The notes under the pieces were generated by a model that saw only the letters and a program-made list of their open reading frames with translations, had not been told where the DNA came from and did no database searches. The position numbers and the translations under genes are program-made. DNA of 64,000 nt from Pseudomonas silesiensis. GTDB lineage: Bacteria; Pseudomonadota; Gammaproteobacteria; Pseudomonadales; Pseudomonadaceae. The DNA is taken from NCBI RefSeq assembly GCF_001661075.1, contig NZ_CP014870.1:4732501-4796500 (forward strand), written 5' to 3'. This document shows positions 1 through 8,275 of the stretch, one piece after another; positions within the stretch are counted from its first letter, which is position 1; each line of letters opens with the position of its first letter.

Positions 1-543
1 AATATTCAACACGTCATGCACGTCGAACTCGGTCAAACCATGGGGCAACACCGCACGAGTCAGGTTTGAATGACAGTGATGATGGAAGTCTTCACCGGTG
101 AGCATTTTGTTCACGTAGGGATCGCAACGGGTGCCGAGCAAATCGTGCAAGCGCCCACCGTGCTCGTCGATCCCGTAACCGGCCAGGCTGTCATCGGTGA
201 TGGTCACCAGCGGCCGCAGAAACGGCAGGTTCGACCAGAGCCGGTCATGGGTACTGACATGCGCGCCTTGCAGCTGTCGGGTCCGGGCCGCCCACAAGCG
301 TTCGCGCGGATCATTGGCATTCCACACATTGAAATCCCCGACTTGCGGGCCAACGGGCGTCGTGACCCGGAACACGTGTCCGGCCGGCACCTTCCACGCA
401 CGACCAGTGCGGATCGGCACCTCAAAGGCTTCAATCAGCGTGCGCCCATCCTTCGTGTCGCGGATCCGTTCGTAAAAGACTGTGTCCACCTGCAAGGCCG
501 AACCTTTGCTGACTTGGTAGGCCGCCGGATAGTCTTTGTACAT
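1..543 (-). CDS. DUF1989 (urea carboxylase-associated) family protein, 3' end cut by window
   Basis: Reading the minus strand from the ATG at 543 gives an open frame of 181 codons that runs off the window, so the C-terminus is missing. The start has a clear AAGGA about 8 bases upstream. The protein begins MYKDYPAAYQVSKGSALQVD and contains VPAGHVFRVTTPVGPQVGDFNVWN, GTRCDPYVNKML, a His-rich FHHHCHSNL stretch and the segment RAVLPHGLTEFDVHDVLNI. This pattern is that of the DUF1989/urea-carboxylase-associated family, small proteins usually encoded beside urea carboxylase and transport genes; their biochemical role is not settled. The His and Cys residues would suit metal binding, which is inference. 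A 56-codon ORF lies 15 bases upstream in the same direction. Confidence 0.8.
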   Translation of the reverse strand, partial: MYKDYPAAYQVSKGSALQVDTVFYERIRDTKDGRTLIEAFEVPIRTGRAWKVPAGHVFRVTTPVGPQVGDFNVWNANDPRERLWAARTRQLQGAHVSTHDRLWSNLPFLRPLVTITDDSLAGYGIDEHGGRLHDLLGTRCDPYVNKMLTGEDFHHHCHSNLTRAVLPHGLTEFDVHDVLNI

Positions 544-558
544 GGCACGAATCCTTGA

Positions 559-729
559 TCAGTGATGGGAGATTGGGGCAAGCATCTGCAGCAGGAGCTG
601 TTCGGAATCGTCGAGATACAGGCCCATGGCGTCCTCGGCGGCGCGTTTTCCCGGCAGCAAACGACCGCCAATAATATCGGCGCGCAACTCTAAAGTGATG
701 TGATCAGCCAGGGACAAACCGCTGTTCAT
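559..729 (-). CDS. 56-residue small protein resembling the N-terminus of a GntR regulator
   Basis: The ATG at 729 follows a strong GGGAGGTAAC ribosome-binding site, which argues for real translation; an in-frame upstream start at 756 lacks this. The 56-residue product (start MNSGLSLADHITLELRADII, end LLLQMLAPISHH) carries LADHITLELRADIIGGRLLPG, which looks like the first helix of GntR winged-helix proteins (LADxxYexLRxxIlsGrLxPG). The remaining helix-turn-helix and any ligand domain are absent. It could be a genuine small protein or the translated stump of a decayed GntR regulator. A near-palindromic GntR-like dyad lies just upstream at 743-759, and the DUF1989 gene follows after 15 bases, so the two are probably co-transcribed. 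I do not recognise a named family. Confidence 0.55.
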   Translation of the reverse strand: MNSGLSLADHITLELRADIIGGRLLPGKRAAEDAMGLYLDDSEQLLLQMLAPISHH

Positions 730-742
730 ACTTGTTACCTCC

Positions 743-759
743 CGATTGTTCAACAATCG
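743..759. promoter_or_regulatory. 17-bp dyad, GntR-like operator candidate
   Basis: CGATTGTT-C-AACAATCG is a perfect inverted repeat with 8-base arms around one central base. Its core ATTGTnnnACAAT resembles operators of FadR-subfamily GntR proteins (TTGTnnnACAA). It sits immediately upstream of the ribosome-binding site of the 56-codon ORF. No binding is shown by sequence alone. Confidence 0.4.
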
Positions 760-855
760 TCGATTAACAAGTAATCACTATTCGTGCCAGCTCAACCGAT
801 ATAGCAAAGACCAAGTTGGACGCATCTGCATGCTTTTTAGCAATAAAAGTACAGT

Positions 856-886
856 CACCATCTAATTTTCATTGGTTAAGATGGTG
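856..886. promoter_or_regulatory. 31-bp inverted repeat in front of the TetR gene
   Basis: CACCATCT at 856-863 and AGATGGTG at 879-886 form perfect 8-base arms separated by 15 bases of AT-rich sequence. The repeat ends about 20 bases before the tetR start codon at 907, a usual place for an autoregulatory operator. Assignment to this TetR protein is inference. Confidence 0.4.
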
Positions 887-906
887 CATTGTTGCGGAGA
901 TTCGAA

Positions 907-1464
907 ATGCGTTACTCGCAGGACCATAAAGCTCAGACCCACCAACGTATCATCAAGGAAGCATCAGCGCGTTTCCGTCGCGATGGGATTGGCGCGACCG
1001 GCCTGCAGCCGCTGATGAAAGCGTTGGGTTTGACTCACGGCGGCTTCTACTCGCATTTCAAGTCCAAGGACGAACTGGTAGAAAAAGCCCTGCAAGCGGC
1101 GGGAGATCAGGTAGACGTTATTTGCGCCGAACTGTTTGCCCAGGATCAACCGCTGGAAACATTCATTGATGCCTATTTGTCCGAATGGCACCAGACTTCA
1201 CCGGACGAAGGTTGTCCGCTGCCGACCATGTCGTCGGAACTCGGCCTGCGCGGACAGCCAAGCCCGACCTCTGACGCGGTGCTCAATGCACGGCTCGACC
1301 AAGTGCAAGCCACACTCGAAAGCGAGGACGCTGCCGACCGCGCCATCGTCATCATGTCGACCCTGGTCGGGGCGCTGCTGCTATCGCGCAGTGTCGAAAA
1401 TCCGCAGTTCGCCCAGCGGATTCTCGACATCACCCGCGCCTATCTCAAACGAACCGGGGATTAA
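907..1464 (+). CDS. TetR/AcrR-family transcriptional regulator
   Basis: This 185-residue protein has an N-terminal TetR helix-turn-helix: an HQRIIKEASARFRRDGIGATGLQPLMKALGLTHGGFYSHF-type segment covers roughly residues 10-55, including the typical GGFYSHFKSKDEL recognition helix. The C-terminal half is the variable ligand and dimerisation domain. I chose the ATG at 907 because GGAG lies 8 bases upstream; the TTG at 889 would add six residues without a site. The gene ends in a 4-base convergent overlap with the KAS II gene on the other strand. Its likely targets are itself (inverted repeat at 856-886) and perhaps the SDR-KAS pair, but the ligand is unknown. Confidence 0.85.
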   Translation: MRYSQDHKAQTHQRIIKEASARFRRDGIGATGLQPLMKALGLTHGGFYSHFKSKDELVEKALQAAGDQVDVICAELFAQDQPLETFIDAYLSEWHQTSPDEGCPLPTMSSELGLRGQPSPTSDAVLNARLDQVQATLESEDAADRAIVIMSTLVGALLLSRSVENPQFAQRILDITRAYLKRTGD

Positions 1465-2735
1465 CCCTGCCAGCGCTTGAACAGCACACTGGCATTGACC
1501 CCGCCAAAGCCGAAACCATTGGACAATGCATATTCAATGGCCATCGGCCGAGCCTGACCATGGACGATGTCCACGCCTTCGCTGGCAGGGTCCGGGTTAT
1601 CGAAATTGAGGGTCGCCGGCACGACTTGATCACGAATCGCCAACAACGTGAAGATCGCCTCGATACCGCCTGCCGCACCGAGCAAATGTCCGGTGGCGGA
1701 TTTGGTCGAGGTCACAGCAAGGGTGTTATCCGTGCCGAACACGGCCTTGATGGCGGCCAGTTCTCCCAGGTCGCCGATAGGTGTCGAGGTCGCGTGGGCG
1801 TTGAGATGCTGCACCTGCGCAGGTGAAATACCCGCCTGGGCCAACGCCAGCAACATGGATCGCTGTGCACCGCTGCCATCTTCAGGCCCTGCGGTCAGGT
1901 GATAGGCATCGGCGCTGGTGCCGTAACCCACCAGCTCGGCCAACGGTTGCGCGCCGCGAGCCAAGGCATGCTCCAGGGATTCGATCACCAGCAGACCGGA
2001 GCCCTCCCCCATGACGAAGCCATCGCGACCACTGTCGAACGGCCGCGAAGCACGCTCCGGGGTGTCGTTGTAAGCACTGGACAAGGCGCGAGCCGCAGCA
2101 AATCCGGCCAGACTGACGCGATCGATCGCCGCTTCCGCACCGCCGCACACCGCAATGTCCGCCTCACCGCAACGGATCAGCCGCGCCGCATCGCCAATCG
2201 CCTGGACCCCGGCCGCGCACGCCGTCACCGGAGCGCCCAACGGCCCCTTGAAACGGTGCTGAATCGACACATGACCGGCAGCGAGATTGACCAGAAACGA
2301 AGGAATGGTGAACGGCGACAATCGCCGCGGACCACGGCTATCGGTGGTCCGCACCGCATCGGCAATCGCGCCGAAACCGCCCACGCCGGAACCGATAATG
2401 GTCGCCGTACGCTCCTGGGCATTGGCGTCCAGCGCCTGCCAACCCGCTTGCTCGATTGCCTGACGAGCCGCCTCCATGGCAAACAGAATGAAGCGGTCCA
2501 TTTTCTTCTGCTCTTTGGGCGACGTGGCCCGATCCGGGTCAAAACCGGCCTCCGCATCTTCCGCCAGGGTCGGCACCGCACCACCGACCCTGGTCGCCAG
2601 ATCGGCAACCACCTCGTCGGGCAAATTGCGCACCCCGGAACGCCCCGCCAACAAACGCTGCCAGTTGGCTTCTACACCGCTACCCAACGGAGACACCAGG
2701 CCCATGCCTGTCACAACTACTCGACGATCACTCAT
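1461..2735 (-). CDS. beta-ketoacyl-ACP synthase II (FabF-like paralogue)
   Basis: This 424-residue condensing enzyme of the FabF/KAS II family elongates acyl-ACP with malonyl-ACP. The catalytic triad is intact: Cys173 in VTACAAG, His314 in NAHATSTPIGD and His350 in SATGHLLGAAGG. It starts MSDRRVVVTGMGLVSPLG, as usual for the family. It is not in a fab operon (no acpP, fabG or fabD neighbour). Instead it follows an SDR gene by 32 bases in the same direction and faces a TetR gene. P. aeruginosa has a second FabF (often called FabF2) in a similar setting, so an accessory role, perhaps induced or repressed through the TetR protein, is likely but inferred. There is no sign of degeneration. Confidence 0.93.
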   Translation of the reverse strand: MSDRRVVVTGMGLVSPLGSGVEANWQRLLAGRSGVRNLPDEVVADLATRVGGAVPTLAEDAEAGFDPDRATSPKEQKKMDRFILFAMEAARQAIEQAGWQALDANAQERTATIIGSGVGGFGAIADAVRTTDSRGPRRLSPFTIPSFLVNLAAGHVSIQHRFKGPLGAPVTACAAGVQAIGDAARLIRCGEADIAVCGGAEAAIDRVSLAGFAAARALSSAYNDTPERASRPFDSGRDGFVMGEGSGLLVIESLEHALARGAQPLAELVGYGTSADAYHLTAGPEDGSGAQRSMLLALAQAGISPAQVQHLNAHATSTPIGDLGELAAIKAVFGTDNTLAVTSTKSATGHLLGAAGGIEAIFTLLAIRDQVVPATLNFDNPDPASEGVDIVHGQARPMAIEYALSNGFGFGGVNASVLFKRWQG

Positions 2736-2767
2736 ACCGCAATTACCTCAAACCAATGGATGGCGCC

Positions 2768-3562
2768 TCATTTGTAACGCGAGGCGGCCTTGCTTTTGGA
2801 AAGATTCGGCGCCATCACGTGACGCGCTGCCACAAAGGCATCCCAGTCGGCGGCATCCGGCAACGAAGGGATGGTGACCAACTCACCCTGATCCAGCCCC
2901 GACAACGCCGCATCAACCATCTCCCCCGCCTCCATCACCATATCCTCAGGGATCTGGGAAGCATCGATACCGGAGCGCTCCCAGATCTCGGTGCGTGTCA
3001 CGCCAGGCAACACGGCTTGAACCTTGACCCCGGTGCCATCCAGCTCGGCGTTCAACGACTGAGTCAGACTTAACACATAAGCCTTGCTCGCGCTGTAAGT
3101 TGCGTTGAAGCGCTCCGGAAACAAGGCCACCACCGAGGCGATATTGATGATCGTTCCCCGGCCCGCCTTGGCAAAGCTGGCTGCCGCAGCCGAGGCCAGT
3201 CGCGTGACCGCCGTGACGTTCAGCTGAATCAAGCGCTCCAGTTGATCCATGTCGGCGTTGGCCAACAAACCATCCGCAGCAACCCCGGCGTTGTTCAATA
3301 GCAAGCTGATACTGGAATCGCTACGCAGGCGCTGCTCCAGCTTGATCACATCATCCTTTTGCGTCAGATCAGCCCTGAGCACCTCGACCAGGACGCCATG
3401 CTCGGCGCGCAACGTGCTCGCCGCCGCTTCTAGCCGCTCTTGATCGCGGGCGACCAGCAACAAATCGAAACCACGCGCCGCCAAGCGCTCGGCGTAGATC
3501 GCACCGATGCCGGAAGAAGCACCGGTGACGAGGGCTGTTCCTTGGGTCTGGACAGAATTCAT
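2768..3562 (-). CDS. short-chain dehydrogenase/reductase (SDR)
   Basis: This 264-residue classical SDR has a nucleotide-binding TGASSGIG (residues 13-20), an NNAG motif at about 90-93, and catalytic Ser143 with Tyr156 and Lys160 in TYSASK. The start at 3562 (MNSVQTQGTALVTG) has an AGGAG site 7 bases upstream; the open frame runs 54 codons further up but that extension has no family similarity. The KAS II gene follows after 32 bases, so the two probably form an operon. The substrate cannot be read from sequence; a beta-ketoacyl or hydroxyacyl compound would fit the neighbour but this is inference. A dyad and an 11-base-period direct repeat lie in its promoter region (3634-3664). Confidence 0.9.
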   Translation of the reverse strand: MNSVQTQGTALVTGASSGIGAIYAERLAARGFDLLLVARDQERLEAAASTLRAEHGVLVEVLRADLTQKDDVIKLEQRLRSDSSISLLLNNAGVAADGLLANADMDQLERLIQLNVTAVTRLASAAAASFAKAGRGTIINIASVVALFPERFNATYSASKAYVLSLTQSLNAELDGTGVKVQAVLPGVTRTEIWERSGIDASQIPEDMVMEAGEMVDAALSGLDQGELVTIPSLPDAADWDAFVAARHVMAPNLSKSKAASRYK

Positions 3563-3633
3563 GACAATGCTCCTGCTTGGAAAAGGCTGAAGGAAAGACA
3601 AGCGCCTGGTTTCAAAACGCTTGAGCGGGCGAT

Positions 3634-3664
3634 TATTATACGCATAATATGATGCAAATATGAT
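3634..3664 (-). promoter_or_regulatory. putative SDR promoter with -10 and tandem regulator sites
   Basis: On the minus strand a perfect TATAAT (3635-3640) lies about 75 bases before the SDR start. It is embedded in the imperfect dyad TATTAT-ACGC-ATAATA (3634-3649). Overlapping it are two exact 8-base direct repeats, AATATGAT at 3646-3653 and 3657-3664, spaced 11 bases apart, one helical turn. No good -35 is present, which would suit an activator-dependent or repressed promoter. Confidence 0.45.
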
Positions 3665-3725
3665 AGCCGTAATTTTAACTGGACTGACGAAAGGCGCACC
3701 GTCGTGGCCGTTCGCCACATACAAA

Positions 3726-3751
3726 GAGGCCGGTCAAATGACCGGCCTCTG
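3726..3751 (-). terminator. hairpin terminator after the ComEA-like gene
   Basis: A perfect 11-base stem (AGAGGCCGGTC / GACCGGCCTCT) with an AAAT loop, 17 bases beyond the stop codon of the ComEA-like gene. Only a short T run (TTTG) follows on the minus strand, so it may be a weak or bidirectional terminator closing the O-antigen transcript. Confidence 0.65.
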
Positions 3752-3767
3752 GCGCTGCCTTAGTAGC

Positions 3768-4103
3768 TTAGTTCACTACAAGCTTCTCGCGATTCTTATC
3801 CAGAAGGGCTTTACCGATCCCCTTGACCTCGAGCAACTCGTCCACTGACGAAAACGCCCCATTACTCTCACGATACGCAACAATCGCCTGGGCCTTGGCC
3901 TCCCCGATACCGGACAGCTCACTCTGCAGGGTCGACGCATCCGCCTTGTTGAGATCGACTTTACCGGACGGTGTCGCGGCGGACATTTGTTGCACCTGGG
4001 GTGCATTGCCAGCTTCGGGTTTGACTGCTGGCGCAGCAACGGCGGCGATAGAGGCGCTGGTAAGCAGGGCGAAAACCAGAGAATAGAAGTAGCCAGTACG
4101 CAT
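3768..4103 (-). CDS. ComEA-family helix-hairpin-helix secreted protein
   Basis: This 111-residue protein has a signal peptide (MRTGYFYSLVFALLTSASIA, likely cleaved near AVAA) followed by a linker. A double helix-hairpin-helix domain follows: VDLNKADASTLQSELSGIGEAKAQAIV and the second hairpin DELLEVKGIGKALLDKN. This matches the DNA-binding domain of ComEA, which holds incoming DNA in the periplasm during transformation. The start at 4103 is supported by GGAG about 10 bases upstream. It lies downstream of the wbpM-like gene, a position I recall as conserved in pseudomonads, and has no other competence gene nearby, so a role in DNA uptake is inferred only from the family. Confidence 0.88.
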   Translation of the reverse strand: MRTGYFYSLVFALLTSASIAAVAAPAVKPEAGNAPQVQQMSAATPSGKVDLNKADASTLQSELSGIGEAKAQAIVAYRESNGAFSSVDELLEVKGIGKALLDKNREKLVVN

Positions 4104-4216
4104 AAATGACGCTCCATGACATCGATTGGGAAAGCAGCTTTTTCCGAAGCTGCCTTCCAAACTTAGGCGATGGATGGAGACTGTCAAAAATGTGTCTGTT
4201 GCGGGATGTGAAACAA

Positions 4217-6211
4217 TCAGGGTTCGAGGCGACGTTGTTGGTAGATCCAGTCGACGATTTCGCCGTCAGGAGTGTAGCCGCTGACGGTTTCGCGCATCAG
4301 CTGGCGCACGCGAGCGTAGTCATCCTGATCGACTGCAATGAGCAACTCCGCCAGCTTTGTTTTGAGCAGGTCCCAAGAAATATGATCCTCATTCGCACTC
4401 ATAATCATCGGGTGCTCGGTAGCGGCAACATTATCGCCAATCAACAGCTCCTCGTAGAGCTTTTCTCCGGGGCGAAGGCCAGTGAATTCAATAGAAATGT
4501 CACCATGAGGGTTTTTCTCAGACCGCACACTTAAACCAGACAGATGAATCATCTTCTCTGCTAATTCAATAATTTTGACTGGTTCCCCCATATCCAGAAC
4601 AAAGACATCACCACCCTGCCCCATAGATCCCGCCTGAATTACCAGTTGGGCAGCCTCGGGAATCGTCATGAAGTAACGCGTGATTTTTGGATGCGTAACC
4701 GTCAATGGTCCACCAGATTTAATCTGCTTATAGAAAAGCGGAATAACCGAACCTGACGATCCAAGGACGTTACCGAAACGAACCATCGTGAAGCGGGTCT
4801 TGTTCACGCGTGATACGTTCGAACTATCGCCGAACAACACCGGGGCAAGCTCACGACTAAGCGCCTGCAACGTCAATTCGGAAAGTCGCTTGGTGCTTCC
4901 CATGACGTTAGTGGGCCGTACGGCTTTATCAGTGGAAATAAGCACAAAGTTCGCCACGCCTGCGGTCAAAGCAGCTTGTGCAGTATTGAGCGTACCGATT
5001 ACATTATTCAATACACCTTCGGCGATATTGTGCTCAACCATAGGTACATGCTTGTACGCTGCAGCATGATAGACAGTGTCGACTCGCCAGGCTTTCATGA
5101 CGTCCAGCAACTTGTCCTGATTGCGTACAGACCCAAGGATGGGTAACAATCGGACCGAAAGGGACTCTCGTGCAATGCGTTGTTCAAGCTCCGACAGAAT
5201 CGAATACAAATTGAACTCGCTGTGTTCGAACAATAAAAGTGTGGTCGGGTGCAATGAAAGTATCTGACGGCAGAGTTCCGAACCGATGGATCCACCTGCC
5301 CCTGTCACAAGAACGGATTGGCCTTTAATACAGTGTTCAAGAAGATTTCCCTGCGCGGGTACCGCATCACGGCCGAGCAAATCAGCAATGTCTACTTCCT
5401 GAATATCGTCAACCTTGACCCGTCCGCTGGCCAGATCCATGAAACCCGGCACACTGCGAACGTGCAAGGGAAAACCCTCGAGAAAACCCAGAATCTCGCG
5501 GCGTCGACCACGGTTGGCCGAAGGAACCGCGAGGAGAATTTCCTGTGCGCCTGTTGAGTCGATCATCTCTTGAATATGCTTGGGCTTGAATACCTGCAGT
5601 CCGGAGATGATTCGATCAGCTATCCCGCTGTCATCGTCGATGAAGGCCACCGGTCGCATTAACCGTCCCATGCGGAGTGCCGCGACCAACTGATTGCCGG
5701 CAGCCCCTGCGCCATAGATGGCGACCTTGGGTAGACCATCGTCCCTGTTAGTAAACGGGACGTGCTGGGCTGCTGCAAACCAGTCACCCAGGAAGTACTG
5801 ACGCATGGCTAGACGCAAACCGCCAATCATCACCAGGCTCAACCACCAATAGTTGAAAATGATTGAACGAGGTACAACAGTCTCGTGATTGCTGTACCAG
5901 TAGACAATGACTCCCAAAACCAAGGCAGACAGACTGACCGCCTTGATTATGGCTATCAACGCGTCATTGCCGAAATAGCGCATCACCGCTCGGTACATGC
6001 CGAAGCGTATGAACAATGGAATGGCTACGATAGGAGCAAAAATAAAGAGCCAGCGATGAGTAGTGAATGGATTAATAATTTCGTCAAGACCCAGGCGCAC
6101 GACAAATGAGAGCCATAGCGACACCCACACCAATAGGATGTCAGCAGCGACCTGCATCAGCCGTTTCTGACGCCGCGGGAGCGCCAGCAGCCACGCGCGG
6201 ATCTGCCCCAT
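4217..6211 (-). CDS. wbpM: WbpM-like UDP-GlcNAc C6-dehydratase (membrane nucleotide-sugar dehydratase)
   Basis: A large CapD/WbpM-type enzyme that makes the UDP-4-keto-6-deoxy-HexNAc precursor of FucNAc or QuiNAc. About four N-terminal membrane segments (after LLALPRRQKRLMQVAADILL) precede a first Rossmann region (GAGAAGNQLVAAL) and the catalytic SDR domain with TGAGGSIGSELCRQI. STDKAVRPTNVMGSTK occupies the place where ordinary SDRs have YxxxK, as in WbpM. I placed the start at the ATG at 6211, giving 664 residues, close to the usual 665. An in-frame GTG at 6250 would add 13 residues and cannot be excluded, since neither has a strong ribosome-binding site. It is the second-to-last gene of the O-antigen cluster. 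Confidence 0.92.
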   Translation of the reverse strand: MGQIRAWLLALPRRQKRLMQVAADILLVWVSLWLSFVVRLGLDEIINPFTTHRWLFIFAPIVAIPLFIRFGMYRAVMRYFGNDALIAIIKAVSLSALVLGVIVYWYSNHETVVPRSIIFNYWWLSLVMIGGLRLAMRQYFLGDWFAAAQHVPFTNRDDGLPKVAIYGAGAAGNQLVAALRMGRLMRPVAFIDDDSGIADRIISGLQVFKPKHIQEMIDSTGAQEILLAVPSANRGRRREILGFLEGFPLHVRSVPGFMDLASGRVKVDDIQEVDIADLLGRDAVPAQGNLLEHCIKGQSVLVTGAGGSIGSELCRQILSLHPTTLLLFEHSEFNLYSILSELEQRIARESLSVRLLPILGSVRNQDKLLDVMKAWRVDTVYHAAAYKHVPMVEHNIAEGVLNNVIGTLNTAQAALTAGVANFVLISTDKAVRPTNVMGSTKRLSELTLQALSRELAPVLFGDSSNVSRVNKTRFTMVRFGNVLGSSGSVIPLFYKQIKSGGPLTVTHPKITRYFMTIPEAAQLVIQAGSMGQGGDVFVLDMGEPVKIIELAEKMIHLSGLSVRSEKNPHGDISIEFTGLRPGEKLYEELLIGDNVAATEHPMIMSANEDHISWDLLKTKLAELLIAVDQDDYARVRQLMRETVSGYTPDGEIVDWIYQQRRLEP

Positions 6212-6293
6212 AAATCCATCTATCACTTCGTTCTTATCCACTGAATTCACGCGACAACTTTTCCGAATAATCCAACCTTAAGAATTCCCTTCC

Positions 6294-7313
6294 TCAGACA
6301 GCTTTCTCGAGCGAACCCGCCTTGAACTTCACTGCCAGAAGGACCAAAGGGACATAGGCTATTACCAATCCGGTCGCACCGTCCAGTTGAAGCAAGGTTA
6401 CCCCGAGTGAAATGGGAAGCAACCAAAGCAAATTGATGAGCGAAACAGCGACCGTTACGGGCAAATGCTTGCCAAACTGGCGGGATGCGTATTGATAACC
6501 ATGGCTGCGGTGCGCCTCATAGACCTTATCACCTCTGACAAGACGCCGTATCAGGGTAAAGGTGGCATCAACGACAAAGACACCCAACATGATTAGCCAA
6601 GCAAAAAAGAATTCGCTACCAGCCCACGCGGCCTGAACAGACAGAGCGCCCAGAATGATGCCGAGAAAACCGCTCCCAGCATCCCCCATGAAAATACGGG
6701 CCGGGGGGAAATTCCAGTACAGGAATCCGGTAACAGTCATCGTCAGCATTAGTGGTGCCCACATCAACGATTCCTGACCCGACAGGTAGTAGCTAACCGA
6801 CAAACCAATGCATGCACAGATGGCTTCAAGACTGGCAAGGCCATCAATGCCATCCATGAAGTTATAAAGGTTCAGCATCCACACGAGATAGATAGCCGCT
6901 AGCGCACTCCCAAACCAGCCCAGATCGATAGTAAAACCGAAGAAAATTAGCGCCGGTAAGCCGCCCATCCAGAAAATAACCCACGCGGCTGCCAGGAAAT
7001 GCCCCAACAGACGCCATCTTGCGGCAATGTGCCCATGGTCGTCCATGAAACCAATCACCGCAATCAACGCGCCAGAACCGATCATCGCGACAATCTGCGC
7101 TAAGGGCTGCAGTTCTAGGTTCGCCATAAAAACCAGGCATAGTAAAAATGACAACACAATCGCGACTCCACCTCCACGCGGCGTGGGAACCGAGTGGGAG
7201 CTTCGGGCATTGGGTACATCGATAATGCTGCGATGCAATGCGTATCGACGCAAAAGAGCGGTCAAAAATAAGGACAGCAGCACAACAACTGGGAATATAT
7301 ACCAATACTTCAT
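6294..7313 (-). CDS. wbpL: WbpL-like undecaprenyl-phosphate HexNAc-1-phosphate transferase
   Basis: This 339-residue polytopic membrane protein of the MraY/WecA family transfers a sugar-1-phosphate from a UDP-sugar to undecaprenyl phosphate and so starts each O-unit. Hallmarks are DVPNARSSHSVPTPRGGG near residue 37, the metal-binding LYNFMDGIDGLASLEA at about 150-165, FMGDAGSGFLG at about 208-218, and an EAHRSHGYQ C-terminal loop. WbpL normally uses UDP-FucNAc or UDP-QuiNAc, which fits the dehydratase and reductase encoded on either side. The start ATG at 7313 overlaps the stop of the upstream gene (ATGA), so translation is probably coupled. Confidence 0.9.
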   Translation of the reverse strand: MKYWYIFPVVVLLSLFLTALLRRYALHRSIIDVPNARSSHSVPTPRGGGVAIVLSFLLCLVFMANLELQPLAQIVAMIGSGALIAVIGFMDDHGHIAARWRLLGHFLAAAWVIFWMGGLPALIFFGFTIDLGWFGSALAAIYLVWMLNLYNFMDGIDGLASLEAICACIGLSVSYYLSGQESLMWAPLMLTMTVTGFLYWNFPPARIFMGDAGSGFLGIILGALSVQAAWAGSEFFFAWLIMLGVFVVDATFTLIRRLVRGDKVYEAHRSHGYQYASRQFGKHLPVTVAVSLINLLWLLPISLGVTLLQLDGATGLVIAYVPLVLLAVKFKAGSLEKAV

Positions 7314-8275
7314 TGATTTTGCTCGTTAATAAAATGTACAGCAGTCTTGCGCAGGGCTTGATCCAATGTGAGAACCGGATGCCAACCGAGCAATAGTCGG
7401 GCCTTTGTGATATCGACCTGCAACGAACCGCAAAGTCGTTGCGATAATGCTTTCTTGCCCAATAACGTAGCGCTCGCAGTGAGCAGCCAGCTGGGAACAG
7501 GTAACAAACGAGACGGGCTGTTCAAAGCATTGGCAAGCTTGACCAGCAACTGCGTGGTGGAAACGTCTTCGCCATCACTCACCAGAAATGTCTGGTCGGC
7601 GGCAGCGGGATGATTTACACAGGTCAGAATCAGATCTACGAGATTATCCAGCGCTACAAGGCTACGCTGGTTGCGTATCGCACCGAAGGGTAAGGGAATT
7701 CCCTTTCGCAGCCATTTCATCATGCTCTCAAAATTGGCTTTCACACCTGGGCCATAAACAAGCACCGGTCGAATAATGACGACCTCCATGCCGGTTTCGG
7801 CTGCGACCAATCGAAGTCCCTCCTCCGCTTCCAGTTTGGAAATACCGTAAAAATCGACAGGATTAGGCGTATCGGTCTCCCGATAGGGGCGACCAGGAGT
7901 GGTGCCTTCCCCATTTACTTTGACCGAGCTAACGAAAATGAACCTCTTGGCACCGGACATAGCGGCACTTCGTGCCAAACTCAATGTATGCCCAACGTTG
8001 ATTGCACGAAAAGCCGCAAGCGGGTCGACTTCAGTATCGTTCATAACATGCACGCGGGATGCCAGATGAATAACGACATCAACGTTCTTCAGTGACTCAT
8101 GCCCGGCATCAATTTGAGCGAAATCGGCAAGACAGTGATAATTAATACATTCGTTCGTTTTCGCAGGGGCACGACGAACCAGCGCCGTTACCTGAAAGTC
8201 TACATTTTCAATGAGCTTTTCGATAAGGCAACTTCCTACGAATCCACTACTACCGGTAACCAATATCTTGGTCAT
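7310..8275 (-). CDS. NAD-dependent epimerase/4-reductase, WbpK/WbpV-like
   Basis: This 321-residue extended SDR has an N-terminal TKILVTGSSGFVGSCLIEKL Rossmann motif, HLASRVHVM, an FVSSVKVNGEG segment and the catalytic YGISK. Its likely reaction is reduction of the 4-keto group of the WbpM product to UDP-D-QuiNAc or UDP-D-FucNAc, the substrate of the WbpL-like transferase; which of the two is not visible in the sequence. The ATG at 8275 has GAGG upstream and overlaps the previous stop codon in ATGA. The upstream in-frame extension to 8308 falls inside the glycosyltransferase gene and is unlikely. Confidence 0.85.
   Translation of the reverse strand: MTKILVTGSSGFVGSCLIEKLIENVDFQVTALVRRAPAKTNECINYHCLADFAQIDAGHESLKNVDVVIHLASRVHVMNDTEVDPLAAFRAINVGHTLSLARSAAMSGAKRFIFVSSVKVNGEGTTPGRPYRETDTPNPVDFYGISKLEAEEGLRLVAAETGMEVVIIRPVLVYGPGVKANFESMMKWLRKGIPLPFGAIRNQRSLVALDNLVDLILTCVNHPAAADQTFLVSDGEDVSTTQLLVKLANALNSPSRLLPVPSWLLTASATLLGKKALSQRLCGSLQVDITKARLLLGWHPVLTLDQALRKTAVHFINEQNQ

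Noticed and set aside
3768..4103. ComEA-like gene as evidence of a competence cluster
   Set aside because: No comEC, pil or com genes are nearby; the gene's place beside wbpM is a usual one in pseudomonads.
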